The notes beneath the pieces are model-generated. The model had not been told where the DNA came from, searched no databases, and saw only the letters and a list, made by a program, of their open reading frames with translations. A stretch of 64,000 nt of DNA from Collinsella sp. WCA1-178-WT-3 (M1) (GTDB lineage Bacteria; Actinomycetota; Coriobacteriia; Coriobacteriales; Coriobacteriaceae): positions 1-64,000 of the forward strand of contig NZ_VUME01000009.1 in assembly GCF_009696325.1 (NCBI RefSeq), read 5' to 3'. Shown here in pieces: positions 50,688-59,990 of the stretch. The translations under genes were made by a program, and so were the position numbers. Each line of letters begins with the position of its first letter. Positions within the stretch are counted from its first letter, which is position 1.

Positions 50688-51587
50688 TCACTCCGGATCA
50701 AACGACATGTCACCCGAACCGACCTCAAAACGATACGTGGCAGACTTATCCCCGTTGTCGAATTCAAGATTCAAAATGGTCTCGCCGTCGTAGCCAAGCG
50801 GAAGGAAATCGCTCTCGAAGTCGCCGCTGCCCAAGGTGACGCTCGCCTTAAAGCCCGTCGAGTTCGGGACCGTCATCTCCACATCGCCCGAGCCCACACT
50901 CACGTCCATCGACTTCGCGGGGGCCTGGTAAAGCTCGAACGTCACATCGCCCGAACCGACCTCAGCGCTGAGCGCATCGGTCACGCTGCCCGAAAACTCT
51001 ACATCTCCCGCACCCAGGAAAAGGTCGAAACCATCACAGATGACACCGGCAATCTGCAGATCACCCGAGCCCACGTGCGCGTTGACTCCCTTCAAATGTT
51101 CGGCAACACGGCGTGGCAGCTCAACCGTAACTGAGCGATCGATTGCCTTACCGTCATCACTTCCAAACTGGGAAACCTTGAGCGTCGAGTCCTCGACGGA
51201 TGCGATGTTTTGCGTCGCGGCCTTGGAGGCATCCATACCCTCGGCAACGCGCCCCCGCTCGATAACGCGAGCCTTGTTGCCATCAACAACCTTGACGTCC
51301 ACCGAAGCCGCATTGATATCGAAATCGAGGTAGCGGAACTCATCGGCATCAAAAGTCACACTCGAAAGTTGCTGAGGCCGAGCGGAATAGTTACCGCTAT
51401 TCAAGGAATCGTCCTCGTCAAACATATCGTCAAAATCAGACAAATGGCCAGATAGAATACCGGTCGTACGCACCATATCGGAATGAGCCAATAGCCGCGA
51501 AATGCCAAAGACAAGCCCAATGATGAGCACAAACGCTCCGACGCCAACGCCCAAGCGTACCTTGGATTCATGCGAAAGCTTCATCAT
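50688..51587 (-). CDS. DUF4097-type putative adhesin, membrane-anchored
   Basis: A 299-residue protein with one N-terminal membrane helix (about 11-33) and an extracytoplasmic beta-solenoid-like domain. The motif GSGD recurs six times (VGSGDL, LGAGDV, VGSGDV, VGSGDV, LGSGDF, VGSGDM) at 22-27 residue spacing, typical of the DUF4097 repeat. A surface-sensing or adhesive role is usually assumed. It overlaps the upstream regulator by four bases (ATGA), forming a regulator-sensor pair. Confidence 0.88.
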   Translation of the reverse strand: MMKLSHESKVRLGVGVGAFVLIIGLVFGISRLLAHSDMVRTTGILSGHLSDFDDMFDEDDSLNSGNYSARPQQLSSVTFDADEFRYLDFDINAASVDVKVVDGNKARVIERGRVAEGMDASKAATQNIASVEDSTLKVSQFGSDDGKAIDRSVTVELPRRVAEHLKGVNAHVGSGDLQIAGVICDGFDLFLGAGDVEFSGSVTDALSAEVGSGDVTFELYQAPAKSMDVSVGSGDVEMTVPNSTGFKASVTLGSGDFESDFLPLGYDGETILNLEFDNGDKSATYRFEVGSGDMSFDPE

Positions 51588-52300
51588 TCATCACCCTCTT
51601 TGGCAATCGGCTCAGCGGTGGTCGCGGTAGCCACGTCAGTATCAACCGCAGCGGAAACATTCCGAGCCCTAGCCGTCACCGATGCCGGACCAACCTGAAT
51701 ATCACCGCGCGCCCAATCGCCATCGAGCGCACGCGCCACCCAGTGATAGATGGGAATCGTAAAGAAGATGAGCGCAGCAAAGGGGCCGGCACCAAACGGG
51801 AACATCAGCAAAAAGAACAGTAGCCAGCACACGGCCCAATACGGGAACGACTGGAACGGGCCCTTCGCCGGAGTCGAGCCAACTGCACCACCACTCGTCG
51901 CCTGCGCCGTAGCGGCGTTGGCGGCCTGCGCACTCCAGCTTGCCGCTTGTGCCGCCTTGGCCGCAGCATCACTCGCCTGCGTTGCCGCCTCGGTGGCGCG
52001 TGCCGCCGCCTCATGGGTGCGGGCGCGCTCCGCGGCCTCGGCCTCGCGCTGACGGGCGCGGTCCTCGTTCTCAAACTCGATATCGTCCTCGATCTCGTCG
52101 CTCGGATTGAGCAGCTCGTCTAGGCTCACGCCATAGAGCTTGGCGAGCGAGATCAGGTTCTCGGTATCGGGCGAGCTCTCCGCGCGTTCCCATTTGCTGA
52201 CCGCTTGGCGCGACAGCCCCAGCTTTCGTGCCAGCCCTTCTTGACTAAAGCCTTTGCTGCGGCGAAGGTCGGCGAGCCGCTGCGCAGTTTCTACATTCAT
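51584..52300 (-). CDS. XRE-family regulator with two C-terminal membrane helices
   Basis: A 238-residue protein: an N-terminal helix-turn-helix of the Cro/C1 type (AQRLADLRRSKGFSQEGLARKLGLSRQAVSKWER, residues ~6-39), an Ala-rich, probably coiled-coil linker (~85-145) and two hydrophobic helices near 155-195. Membrane-tethered XRE regulators commonly pair with DUF4097 proteins, whose state they may report. ATG at 52300 follows TAGGAGG; the open frame upstream of it (83 codons) overlaps the promoter zone and is not coding. Confidence 0.88.
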   Translation of the reverse strand: MNVETAQRLADLRRSKGFSQEGLARKLGLSRQAVSKWERAESSPDTENLISLAKLYGVSLDELLNPSDEIEDDIEFENEDRARQREAEAAERARTHEAAARATEAATQASDAAAKAAQAASWSAQAANAATAQATSGGAVGSTPAKGPFQSFPYWAVCWLLFFLLMFPFGAGPFAALIFFTIPIYHWVARALDGDWARGDIQVGPASVTARARNVSAAVDTDVATATTAEPIAKEGDE

Positions 52301-52491
52301 GGTTCCTCCTATGTGATGCCAGCCGTGCCGCCGGACCGTTGTTGTTCTTAAGGCGCCTTGCACAGTTAAAAATCTATCCGCCACCGCCAAAAGCATGCCA
52401 CCTATTCTAGTGAGATTTTTGACAACCGGCGGTTGCGGGCACATATGAGCTGCGGAAATGTGTCCAAACAAAGCAATGACACGTAGCTTGG

Positions 52492-52521
52492 TTGTCCCCG
52501 TTGCAGCGTTAACGGTAGTAT
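52492..52521 (+). promoter_or_regulatory. Possible promoter of the Trm9-like gene
   Basis: TTGTCC and TAGTAT lie 18 bases apart, 47 bases before the GTG start, in the 267-base gap between divergent genes. A second TTGACA at 52414 has no good -10. Confidence 0.35.
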
Positions 52522-52567
52522 GGTCGTACTGTTTATTCCGCACCGCCAACGGAGGGAGTTCCGCGCC

Positions 52568-53440
52568 GTGAACCGCGATTTCGCCTCATCGCTCATCCAG
52601 CTCAACAACACGTTCTATCGCGAGCACTCCGCCTCCTTTTCCGATACGCGTCAGGCCCCGTGGCCCGGCTGGGTGCGAACCATGGACATCGCGCTCGAGC
52701 AGCTCGACGTCGCCACAATCGAGCATCCCGTCCGCGTCTTCGATCTCGCCTGCGGCAATATGCGATTCGAGAACTTTGCCGCCGGCGGCGCACTTGCCGC
52801 CAAGGGCGTCGACGGCGCAAACTCCTCGGCAGATGCCAGCTGCCCGTTTGAGTTCTATGGCGTCGACTCGTGCCAAGACCTGGCCATCGATGCGCACGGT
52901 CACGCCCTGCGCATTCCCAACCTGCACTTCCAGGAACTCGACGTGCTCGATGCCCTCATGAAACTCAACCCCGCCGAGACTCCCGACGCGCTTTTCGACG
53001 CCCCGCTCGCCGACATCTCGGTCTGTTTTGGCTTTATGCACCACGTGCCGTCGTGCGAGTACCGCGTACGCGTGCTCGACGCCCTGGTGCGCCAGACGCG
53101 CCCGGGCGGCATCATCGCCATTAGCTTTTGGGAGTTTATGAACGACGAGCGCATGGCGCGCAAGGCCGTTCGCGCCGAGGCCCGCGCCGAGCTCACCCCG
53201 CCGTTTGAGGGTTACGATTCCGCGCAGTTTGAAGCCGGCGACCACCTCATTGGCTGGCAAAACGACCGCCATGCCTACCGCTATTGCCACCACTTTGACG
53301 ATCAGCAGATCACCGACTTGGTGCGCGGCGTGCGCACGTTCTACAAGAGCGGCGAGGTCCCCGTACGCGAGCTTGAGCGCTTCCATGCCGACGGTCGCAG
53401 TGGCGAGCTCAACCGCTACGTAATCCTCAAGCGCCTGTAG
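52568..53440 (+). CDS. Trm9/ALKBH8-like SAM-dependent methyltransferase
   Basis: A 290-residue class I methyltransferase. SAM motif VFDLACGNMRFENF (57-70) and HHVPSCEYRVRVLDALVRQ/RPGG. Its N-terminus FYREHSASFSDTRQAPWPGW has the same FSxTRxxPWP signature (24-33) as eukaryotic Trm9 and ALKBH8, and the C-terminus YRYCHHFDDQQITDLV matches Trm9's YRYYHLY...EL pattern. Trm9 methylates cm5U34 of tRNA to mcm5U, the step after Elongator/Elp3, whose bacterial homologue is encoded 2 kb away. The specific function is inferred. GTG start after GGAGGGAG. Confidence 0.8.
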   Translation: MNRDFASSLIQLNNTFYREHSASFSDTRQAPWPGWVRTMDIALEQLDVATIEHPVRVFDLACGNMRFENFAAGGALAAKGVDGANSSADASCPFEFYGVDSCQDLAIDAHGHALRIPNLHFQELDVLDALMKLNPAETPDALFDAPLADISVCFGFMHHVPSCEYRVRVLDALVRQTRPGGIIAISFWEFMNDERMARKAVRAEARAELTPPFEGYDSAQFEAGDHLIGWQNDRHAYRYCHHFDDQQITDLVRGVRTFYKSGEVPVRELERFHADGRSGELNRYVILKRL

Positions 53441-53514
53441 GCACCGACGACTTGCCGTCGAGCCGTACCGCATCTTTCGGGCAAGCTATGCCTACCCTTT
53501 TTTTCAACCCATTG

Positions 53515-53540
53515 ATGGAACGCGCAGCTATGCGTTCCAT
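53515..53540. promoter_or_regulatory. Nine-base inverted repeat in the trmB leader
   Basis: ATGGAACGC-GCAGCTAT-GCGTTCCAT has perfect arms and ends 11 bases before the trmB ribosome-binding site. It may be an operator or an mRNA hairpin that affects trmB translation. Confidence 0.45.
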
Positions 53541-53560
53541 ACTTATGACCAAGGAGCCTC

Positions 53561-54442
53561 ATGGGAGCCGTCCACGTTCGCACGCCTAAGAACTTTGTGC
53601 TCGAAGAGCGCCTGGAGCGCTACGCCGATGCGATTGAGACGAACCCTGAAATCTATGCCGGAGATTGGCGCGAGGCCTGTGCGCCCGCAGGCAGCAAGTC
53701 TTTCGAACACCTTCACCTGGATCTTGGCTGCGGCAAGGGAACGTACCTTGTAGAGCGCGCGGCCCACGAGCCAAACACGCTCTTTATCGGCATGGACCAG
53801 GAGCCCATCTGCATCGCCTATGCCGCACAGAAAATCTGCGAGCAGGAACTGACCAACGCACTCGTCCTGCCCCGAGGCGCCGCATCGTTGCCGCAGCTGT
53901 TTGCCACAGGCGAGCTCGATGCCATCACCATCAACTTTCCCACGCCGCAGCCCAAGGCCAAGTACGCCAAAAAACGACTCGTCCATGTCGACCATCTGAT
54001 GCTCTACCGCCCGCTTTTTTCAGCCGGCGCCACCGTCACGCTGCGCACCGACAGCAAGCCATTGCGCGACTACGCCCTGGGGCAGTTTGCCGCGGCCGGC
54101 TACGACACACTTTGGGTAAGTGACGACGTTCGCCGCGACCATCCCGAGCATCCCGAGACCGAATACGAGCGCCGCACGCGCGAGATGGGTGCCGCCGTCT
54201 ATGGCATTTGCGCCACTCCCGACGCGCTGCCCAGCGACGAACAGCTCACGGCGGGGCGCGCGCAGGAGCAAAGCCTTGCGTGCTACCTGCCCGACAATCT
54301 CGATGAGCTCACCTACGTGCCCCTCGGCATGGAAGAGGCCGTCGAGAACTTTAAAAACCGCGCCCGCAAGGGCAAGAAGCGCTTACCGCAGGAGTCCCAG
54401 GGGCCTCTGATGGTCGCGGCTTCGGCAAACAAGCGCAAATAG
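53561..54442 (+). CDS. trmB: tRNA (guanine-N7)-methyltransferase TrmB
   Basis: A 293-residue enzyme that methylates G46 of tRNA with SAM. Marks: HLDLGCGKGTYLVERA (52-67), FIGMDQE, INFPTPQPKAKYAKKRLVH (variant of the usual DPWPKxRHxKRR) and TEYERR. The C-terminal ~60 residues extend beyond typical TrmB (about 210-240 residues) and end in a basic, low-complexity tail. The TPQP in place of DPWP is a notable substitution in the RNA/SAM pocket. AAGGAG precedes the ATG. Confidence 0.9.
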   Translation: MGAVHVRTPKNFVLEERLERYADAIETNPEIYAGDWREACAPAGSKSFEHLHLDLGCGKGTYLVERAAHEPNTLFIGMDQEPICIAYAAQKICEQELTNALVLPRGAASLPQLFATGELDAITINFPTPQPKAKYAKKRLVHVDHLMLYRPLFSAGATVTLRTDSKPLRDYALGQFAAAGYDTLWVSDDVRRDHPEHPETEYERRTREMGAAVYGICATPDALPSDEQLTAGRAQEQSLACYLPDNLDELTYVPLGMEEAVENFKNRARKGKKRLPQESQGPLMVAASANKRK

Positions 54443-54465
54443 GCGCCAGCAAACGACCCTCAAAT

Positions 54466-54588
54466 CTAAGTGAGTAGACTTTTTTGCAATAGCCAAGCAC
54501 AACTCGCATAACCAATACTAAAACCGCAGGTAGAGCCTTTGCGCAAAAGCCATGTGCTCGCAATATTGCAAAAAGTCTACTCACTTAG
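54466..54588. repeat. 123-bp MITE-like palindromic element, copy 1
   Basis: Arms of about 25 bases (outer sequence CTAAGTGAGTAGACTTTTT and its reverse complement; one extra T) frame an interior with CCGCAGGTA at offset 58. A second element at 63637-63759 has the same length, the same outer 19-20 bases on both arms, and CCGCAGGTA at the same offset, although the rest of the interior differs. It lies 23 bases after the trmB stop. Confidence 0.9.
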
Positions 54589-54709
54589 CTGGCAACTGCA
54601 CCAAACAGCTGGGCAGAACGCCCATTTCCTGCATTTTCTTGCCTGCGAACGCATCGATGCGACGCTACGCCATAATAGTTGGCGGACAATCGCGAGAGAA
54701 AGCAAACAC

Positions 54710-57391
54710 ATGGCACAGACCACGACAGATACCGCCGCCAGCACCGTCTCCGGTGCCGGCGCCGCCAGCTCGTTCTCGGGCGGCACGGGAACCGAAGCCG
54801 AGTTTGGCTCGCTCGGCGCGCTCTCTCCCACCTGGTGGGAGCCCGAGGACGGCAGCGAGCCCGAACCATGGCTCACGCCCGATCAGGCCTTCGAACGCTT
54901 CTTTGAATGGACGAGCGACCGTGGCATTGAGCTGTGGGATCACCAAGAAGAGGCCCTCATGGACCTGGCCGCCGGCGATCACATCATTTTAGGCACACCG
55001 ACCGGATCGGGTAAATCGCTCGTCGCACTGGGCATGCTCTTTATGGGCATGGCTCAGGGCAAGCGCTGCTATTACACGGCCCCCATCAAAGCCCTGGTCA
55101 GCGAAAAGTTCTTCGACCTAGTACAGGTACTCGGCCGCGATAATGTCGGCATGATCACCGGTGATACGCATATCAATACCAAGGCGCCCGTCATCTGCTG
55201 CACGGCCGAAATCCTTGCCAACGATGCGCTGCGCGAGGGCGAGGGCGCCGACGTGGGCTGCGTGGCCATGGACGAGTTCCACTACTTTGCCGACCCCGAC
55301 CGCGGCTGGGCCTGGCAGGTACCGCTGCTCACCCTGCCCCACACGCAGTTTATGCTCATGAGCGCCACGCTCGGCGATGTCACCGCGATCGCCACCTCGC
55401 TCAAGGAACACACCGGCGCTGCTTGCGACTTGGTTGTCGATGCCCCGCGTCCTGTTCCGCTGAGCTACGACTATGTGACGACCTCCCTCGAGGGCACGGT
55501 CGAGCTCGCCATGCGCCGTGGCGAGGCCCCGCTCTATATCGTGCACTTTAGCCAGGATGCCGCCCTTGCGACGGCACAGTCGCTCGCCAATTTTGGCATC
55601 GCCAGCAAGGAGCAGCGCGAGGCCATCAAAGAAGCGGCAAAGGGAACGAGCTTCTCCACGGCCTTTGGCAAGATTCTCAAGCGCCTGCTTGGATGCGGCG
55701 TCGGCGTGCACCATGCTGGCATGTTGCCGCGCTATCGCCTGCTGGTCGAGCGCCTGGCGCAGCAGGGCCTACTGCCCGTCATTTGCGGCACCGATACGCT
55801 CGGCGTCGGCATCAACGTACCCATCCACACCGTGGTGCTCACCGCGCTCACCAAGTTCGATGGTTACAAAATGCGTCGTCTGCGCGCCCGCGAGTTCCAT
55901 CAAATTGCCGGCCGCGCCGGTCGCTCGGGCTTCGATACCGAGGGCATGGTAATCGCCGAGGCACCCGAGCACGAGATCGAGAATGCCAAGCTTATGGCCA
56001 AGGCGGGCGACGACCCCAAAAAACTCCGTAAGATTAAAAAGAAAAAGGCCCCCGAGGGCTTTGTCTCATGGAACAAGCAAACTTTTGAGCGCCTGATCGA
56101 GACGCCACCCGAAACACTCAAGCCACGCCTGCGCATCACGCACTCTATGGTGATTAGTGTGGTCGAGCAGGGCGGCAATGCCCGAGCCCGCGTACATGAC
56201 CTCATCGAGACAAGCCTGCAGACCCCCGAAGAAAAGGCCAAGCTTGAGGTTCGCGCCGACGAGATCTTCGCCACGCTCATCGACTCCGGCGTCGTCGTGC
56301 GCACCGAGGTGCCGCCCGCACCCGACGCTCCGGCTGACGCCGCGCCGGACATCGACTACGCGCTGACGGTCGACCTGCCCGAGGACTTTGCGCTCGACCA
56401 GCCGCTCTCGCCGTTTTTGCTTGCCGCGCTGGAGCTGCTCGACCCCGAAAGTGAGACCTATACCATGGACCTCATCTCGATGGTCGAGGCCACGCTCGAG
56501 GACCCCAAGCAGGTATTGCGTGCACAGGAGCGCGCCGCACGCGATCGCGCTATGGCCGAGATGAAGGCCGACGGCATCGAGTATGAGGAACGCTTGGAGC
56601 GCATTCAAGACGTCACGTACGAAAAGCCGCTCGAGGATTTGCTCGACGCCGCTTTTGACAAGTACTGCCAGGAAGTGCCCTGGGCAAACGACTACCAGCT
56701 CTCTCCCAAGAGTGTCCTGCGCGATATGCTGGAAAGCGCGAGCGATTTTAAGGGTTACATTCAAAAGCTCGGCATCGCCCGCTCCGAGGGCATTTTGCTT
56801 CGCTACCTGGCAGAGGCCTACCGTTCGCTCGACCGCACCGTACCCATCGAGAAGCGCGACGAGCGCCTGCGCGACATTATCTCGTGGCTGGGCTTTGTGG
56901 TGCGCTCGGTGGACTCGAGCCTGGTGGACGAGTGGGAGAACGCCGGCAACCCGGCAGCCCTCGATGCCGCGCCGCCACAGGGCATCGACGAGGTCGTGGC
57001 GGACCGCCGCGGCTGCACGCTGCTGGTGCGCAATGCGCTCTTCCGCCGCGTGACCCTTGCCGCCCGTGAGCACGTTCGCGACCTGGGCGAGCTCGACGAC
57101 GACTGGGGCATGAGCGAGATCCGCTGGCAAAAGGCCCTCGATGCCTACCATGAGCAGCACGAGGAAATCCTCACCGACGGAGATGCCCGCAGCGCCGCGA
57201 TGTTTTCCATCGATGAGTCCGACGAGAAGACCGCGCACGTATGGCACGTGCACCAGATCTTTGCCGACGAGGACGGCGACCACGACTTTGGCATCATGGG
57301 CGATGTCGATCTGGACGCCACGCAAGACGGCGGTGAAGTCATCTTCAAAAACTACCGCGTCGGCTTTATCGAAGACCTGCTCGAGGACTAG
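54710..57391 (+). CDS. Ski2-like DEAD/DEAH helicase with DUF3516
   Basis: An 893-residue helicase. Walker A GTPTGSGKS (95-103), DEFH box (188-191), SATL, GVGHHAG-type segment VGVHHAGMLPRYR, TDTLGVGINVPIHTVV and HQIAGRAGRSGFD place it in the Ski2/HelY branch. The C-terminal ~370 residues match DUF3516, found with actinobacterial helicases. A ~55-residue Gly/Ser/Thr-rich N-terminus is probably disordered. It likely acts on RNA, in decay or ribosome-associated steps. ATG at 54710 with GAGAGAAAG; the frame extends upstream through the palindromic element, which I exclude. Confidence 0.9.
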   Translation: MAQTTTDTAASTVSGAGAASSFSGGTGTEAEFGSLGALSPTWWEPEDGSEPEPWLTPDQAFERFFEWTSDRGIELWDHQEEALMDLAAGDHIILGTPTGSGKSLVALGMLFMGMAQGKRCYYTAPIKALVSEKFFDLVQVLGRDNVGMITGDTHINTKAPVICCTAEILANDALREGEGADVGCVAMDEFHYFADPDRGWAWQVPLLTLPHTQFMLMSATLGDVTAIATSLKEHTGAACDLVVDAPRPVPLSYDYVTTSLEGTVELAMRRGEAPLYIVHFSQDAALATAQSLANFGIASKEQREAIKEAAKGTSFSTAFGKILKRLLGCGVGVHHAGMLPRYRLLVERLAQQGLLPVICGTDTLGVGINVPIHTVVLTALTKFDGYKMRRLRAREFHQIAGRAGRSGFDTEGMVIAEAPEHEIENAKLMAKAGDDPKKLRKIKKKKAPEGFVSWNKQTFERLIETPPETLKPRLRITHSMVISVVEQGGNARARVHDLIETSLQTPEEKAKLEVRADEIFATLIDSGVVVRTEVPPAPDAPADAAPDIDYALTVDLPEDFALDQPLSPFLLAALELLDPESETYTMDLISMVEATLEDPKQVLRAQERAARDRAMAEMKADGIEYEERLERIQDVTYEKPLEDLLDAAFDKYCQEVPWANDYQLSPKSVLRDMLESASDFKGYIQKLGIARSEGILLRYLAEAYRSLDRTVPIEKRDERLRDIISWLGFVVRSVDSSLVDEWENAGNPAALDAAPPQGIDEVVADRRGCTLLVRNALFRRVTLAAREHVRDLGELDDDWGMSEIRWQKALDAYHEQHEEILTDGDARSAAMFSIDESDEKTAHVWHVHQIFADEDGDHDFGIMGDVDLDATQDGGEVIFKNYRVGFIEDLLED

Positions 57392-57416
57392 TCGAACATA
57401 TTGGAACGAAACGAAG

Positions 57417-57453
57417 CGGGGCCGTTGGCAATATCGCCAGCGGCCCCGTTTTT
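57417..57453 (+). terminator. Terminator of the Ski2-like helicase gene
   Basis: CGGGGCCGTTGGC pairs with GCCAGCGGCCCCG (one mismatch) and is followed by TTTTT, 25 bases after the stop codon. Confidence 0.9.
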
Positions 57454-57470
57454 GCACTATACGCTATGCC

Positions 57471-59228
57471 TTACTCGGTATCCTCGACCTCATACGAATC
57501 CGCCTCGGCTGGCTCATCGTTTGTCTCTGGCGCAGCCCCGCGCGCCTCGTCAAACGCCGCCTTCATGGTCTTGTTGCCCCACGTGAGCTTGCGGATGGTA
57601 AGATCGTCGGCCTTCTTGTTGGCTAGGCGCAGATTGTTCTCGGAGGACAGCAATGCCTCCTTGGTTTTCTGCAGATGGCTAATCGTCTTGTCGATCTCAT
57701 CGATTGCCGTTTGGAACTTGCGGCTCGCGATCTCGTAGTTGCGACCGAAATCATTCTTGAACTTCTCCATCTTGGCTTCGAAGTTCGTGACGTCGATATT
57801 CTGCTGTTTGTACTCCGCTAGCTCCTGCTTATAGCGCAGTGAGCCCATGGCGGCGTTGCGAAGGAGCGTGATCATGGGAATGAAAAACTGCGGGCGAATC
57901 ACGTACATCTTCTCGTAGCGATAGCTCACGTCGACTATCCCTACGTTATAGAGCTCGCTCTCGGGCTCGAGCAGCGTGCAGAGCACCGCGTACTCACAGC
58001 CTTTCTGGCGACGATCGTGATCGAGTTTCTTAAAGAAGTCCTCGTTTTTATGCTTGGTCGCGGTCTCGTCGTTTTCGTTTTTCATCTCGAACATAATCGA
58101 AATGACCTCGTTGCCGCTCGCGTCGCACTCGCGGAAGATAAAGTCGCCCTTGGTACCCTCGGACGCATCGTTATCCTTCTCGAAGTACGCGTTGGGAAAT
58201 GCCGTCATGCGCAGACGGTTAAACTCGGTCTCGCAATGCTGCTCGAGCGACTCGCCCACCATCTTGGTGGACAGACGGACCTTCATGTCCTTAAGGCGCT
58301 CGATCTCTTCATCCTTGTAGCGAATCAGGTCATCGCTCGCGCGCTTGGCCTGCGCAAGCTCGAGCTCGTGTGCCGCCTTGGCCTGTTCCTCGCGAGAATC
58401 GCGCACCGCCAGCTCGCTCGTCAGTTTGGCACGCGCCTCATCGCGCTCTCGCTCCGCCGCGGCGACCGCCTTCGATAGCTCCATTTTTGCAGAAAGTTCT
58501 TGCTCACGAAGCTGTGCACGAAGGCCCTCGGCCTCGCGCTCAGACTGAGCCTTTGCGGCGGAAAACTTCTCTTGCACCTTCGCGCGATAGTCAGCAAGCG
58601 CGCGCTCGGCCTCGCTGCGAGCGGCATCGAGCTCACGCTGCGACTCTGCCGCAGCAGCGGCAAGCGCCATCTCCTGGGCCTTGTCCGCCGCGGCAAGCCT
58701 GGCCTGCAGCTCGGCAATCTGAGCATCGCGTGCAGCTAAATCGTTTTGAGCAGCATTGCGCGCCGCCGACTCGACAAGCTTGGCTTCGTCATCTTTGCGC
58801 TCCAGCTGCGCACGCAAATTGTCGATCTCGCGCTGGAGTTCGGCATTCTCCTTTTGAGCGTTGGCTCGTGCCTCTACCGCCGCGCGCTGGCTTGCACTCT
58901 CGCGCTCTGCGGCAGCGCCCTCGAGCTTGGCGCGCAGCTCGGCGAGCTCAGCATCGCGCTTGGCAACCTCTTGTGCCAGCTGTTGAGCTGCAGCGTTCTT
59001 CTGCTCGGTAAGCTGAGCGTTGCGCTGGGACTCTGCCTTTTGCAAGGCAGCCATCGAACGCGAGCGCTCAAGCTCCAGCGCTTGCTCGCCCTCGCGCTGG
59101 ACCGCCTTCACACGCTCATCCAGGTCGCGCGAAAACTCGGCATTGCGCACTTGCTTGACGATATCCGCATAGCCGGATGCATCGACCTTAAATACTTCGC
59201 CACAATGCGGGCACTTGATCTCGTTCAT
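57471..59228 (-). CDS. DUF2130 protein with long coiled coil
   Basis: A 585-residue protein: N-terminal zinc-ribbon start (CPHC, residues 6-9), then ~290 residues of Ala/Glu/Arg-rich heptad coiled coil, then the DUF2130 domain ([24 protein letters not shown] through [14 protein letters not shown]). In that domain GDFIFRECD...IMFEMKNE has the D...ExK spacing of PD-(D/E)xK nuclease folds, so a nuclease role is possible, but I treat it as unproven. GAGGAG precedes the ATG. Monocistronic. Confidence 0.85.
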   Translation of the reverse strand: MNEIKCPHCGEVFKVDASGYADIVKQVRNAEFSRDLDERVKAVQREGEQALELERSRSMAALQKAESQRNAQLTEQKNAAAQQLAQEVAKRDAELAELRAKLEGAAAERESASQRAAVEARANAQKENAELQREIDNLRAQLERKDDEAKLVESAARNAAQNDLAARDAQIAELQARLAAADKAQEMALAAAAAESQRELDAARSEAERALADYRAKVQEKFSAAKAQSEREAEGLRAQLREQELSAKMELSKAVAAAERERDEARAKLTSELAVRDSREEQAKAAHELELAQAKRASDDLIRYKDEEIERLKDMKVRLSTKMVGESLEQHCETEFNRLRMTAFPNAYFEKDNDASEGTKGDFIFRECDASGNEVISIMFEMKNENDETATKHKNEDFFKKLDHDRRQKGCEYAVLCTLLEPESELYNVGIVDVSYRYEKMYVIRPQFFIPMITLLRNAAMGSLRYKQELAEYKQQNIDVTNFEAKMEKFKNDFGRNYEIASRKFQTAIDEIDKTISHLQKTKEALLSSENNLRLANKKADDLTIRKLTWGNKTMKAAFDEARGAAPETNDEPAEADSYEVEDTE

Positions 59229-59323
59229 AGCAGCTCCTCGCTGGACGCAAATTTCAACCGCCTACACTCTACCGCGCCGCACGGACAAAAAAGGTGCCCC
59301 CACCATAATGGCAACGGCGCCAG

Positions 59324-59360
59324 AACCGCCACAAAGGTGCCCGTCCCCTTTGTGGCGGTT
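59324..59360. repeat. Palindrome with GGGGACGGGCACC core
   Basis: AACCGCCACAAAGG (59324-59337) and CCTTTGTGGCGGTT (59347-59360) are perfect 14-base arms around a nine-base loop. On the minus strand the loop side reads GGGGACGGGCACC. It follows the metallophosphoesterase stop codon by 18 bases on that strand and is preceded by a partial repeat (AAAGGTGCCCCC) at 59289. Confidence 0.8.
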
Positions 59361-59378
59361 TGTGTGACGGTTCGAGAA

Positions 59379-59924
59379 TTACAATCCAAAGAAGCCTAGG
59401 ATTTGGTCACGGCTTACGGGCTTGTACTCGTTGGCATCGAGGCCGACATCGTAGCGAAAGATAGGACGTTCGCGATCGCGGTTGCGCGTATTGGTGCGGT
59501 CTCCCCTACTGTGGATATGCCCGTGCAGCATAATGGCGCCACGCGCCTTGCCGTTCCAGCTGAGCATGGGGTAATGGCTCATAACCAGACGATGGCCCTT
59601 GGCATAGCCGGGAGCAATCTCCAGGTAATCGCGCACGTCTTCCCAAATCCGCGGTACGTCGGGATCTTCCCAGTCGCCGTCATGGTTACCACGGATGAGC
59701 GTCACGTTCTGGCATTCGATGCGCTCGCGCAGGCGCACGGCATCCGCTAGGGGCAGACGATAGGTAAAGTCGCCCAGAATATAGAGGCGGTCGTCCGCAG
59801 CCACGCACTCATTGATGACATCGATGACCTTGCGGTTCATCTCCTCAACCGAGCCAAACGGTCGGTCCATGTCGTGCAAGATATTCGTATCGCCCAGGTG
59901 CAGGTCGGCGGTAAACCACATCAT
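59379..59924 (-). CDS. Metallophosphoesterase, small YfcE/UDP-like type
   Basis: A 181-residue calcineurin-like phosphoesterase: metal ligands FTADLHLGD, LGDFT, RGNHDGD, MSHYPM and LHGHIHSR, in that order and complete. Small proteins of this kind hydrolyse phosphodiesters or phosphomonoesters; the natural substrate is unknown. I start at the ATG at 59924, five codons inside the longest frame, because GAGGAC precedes it. The gene ends in front of a palindrome instead of a normal terminator. Confidence 0.88.
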   Translation of the reverse strand: MMWFTADLHLGDTNILHDMDRPFGSVEEMNRKVIDVINECVAADDRLYILGDFTYRLPLADAVRLRERIECQNVTLIRGNHDGDWEDPDVPRIWEDVRDYLEIAPGYAKGHRLVMSHYPMLSWNGKARGAIMLHGHIHSRGDRTNTRNRDRERPIFRYDVGLDANEYKPVSRDQILGFFGL

Positions 59925-59990
59925 CGTCTCAGTCCTCATTTCGCAACGCGTCCAACTCGTGCTAAGTATACAGACGCAGCGATGCGGCAG

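Noticed and set aside
56066..57457. 463-codon minus-strand frame opposite the Ski2-like helicase
   Set aside because: Shadow of DUF3516; no start site or family resemblance.
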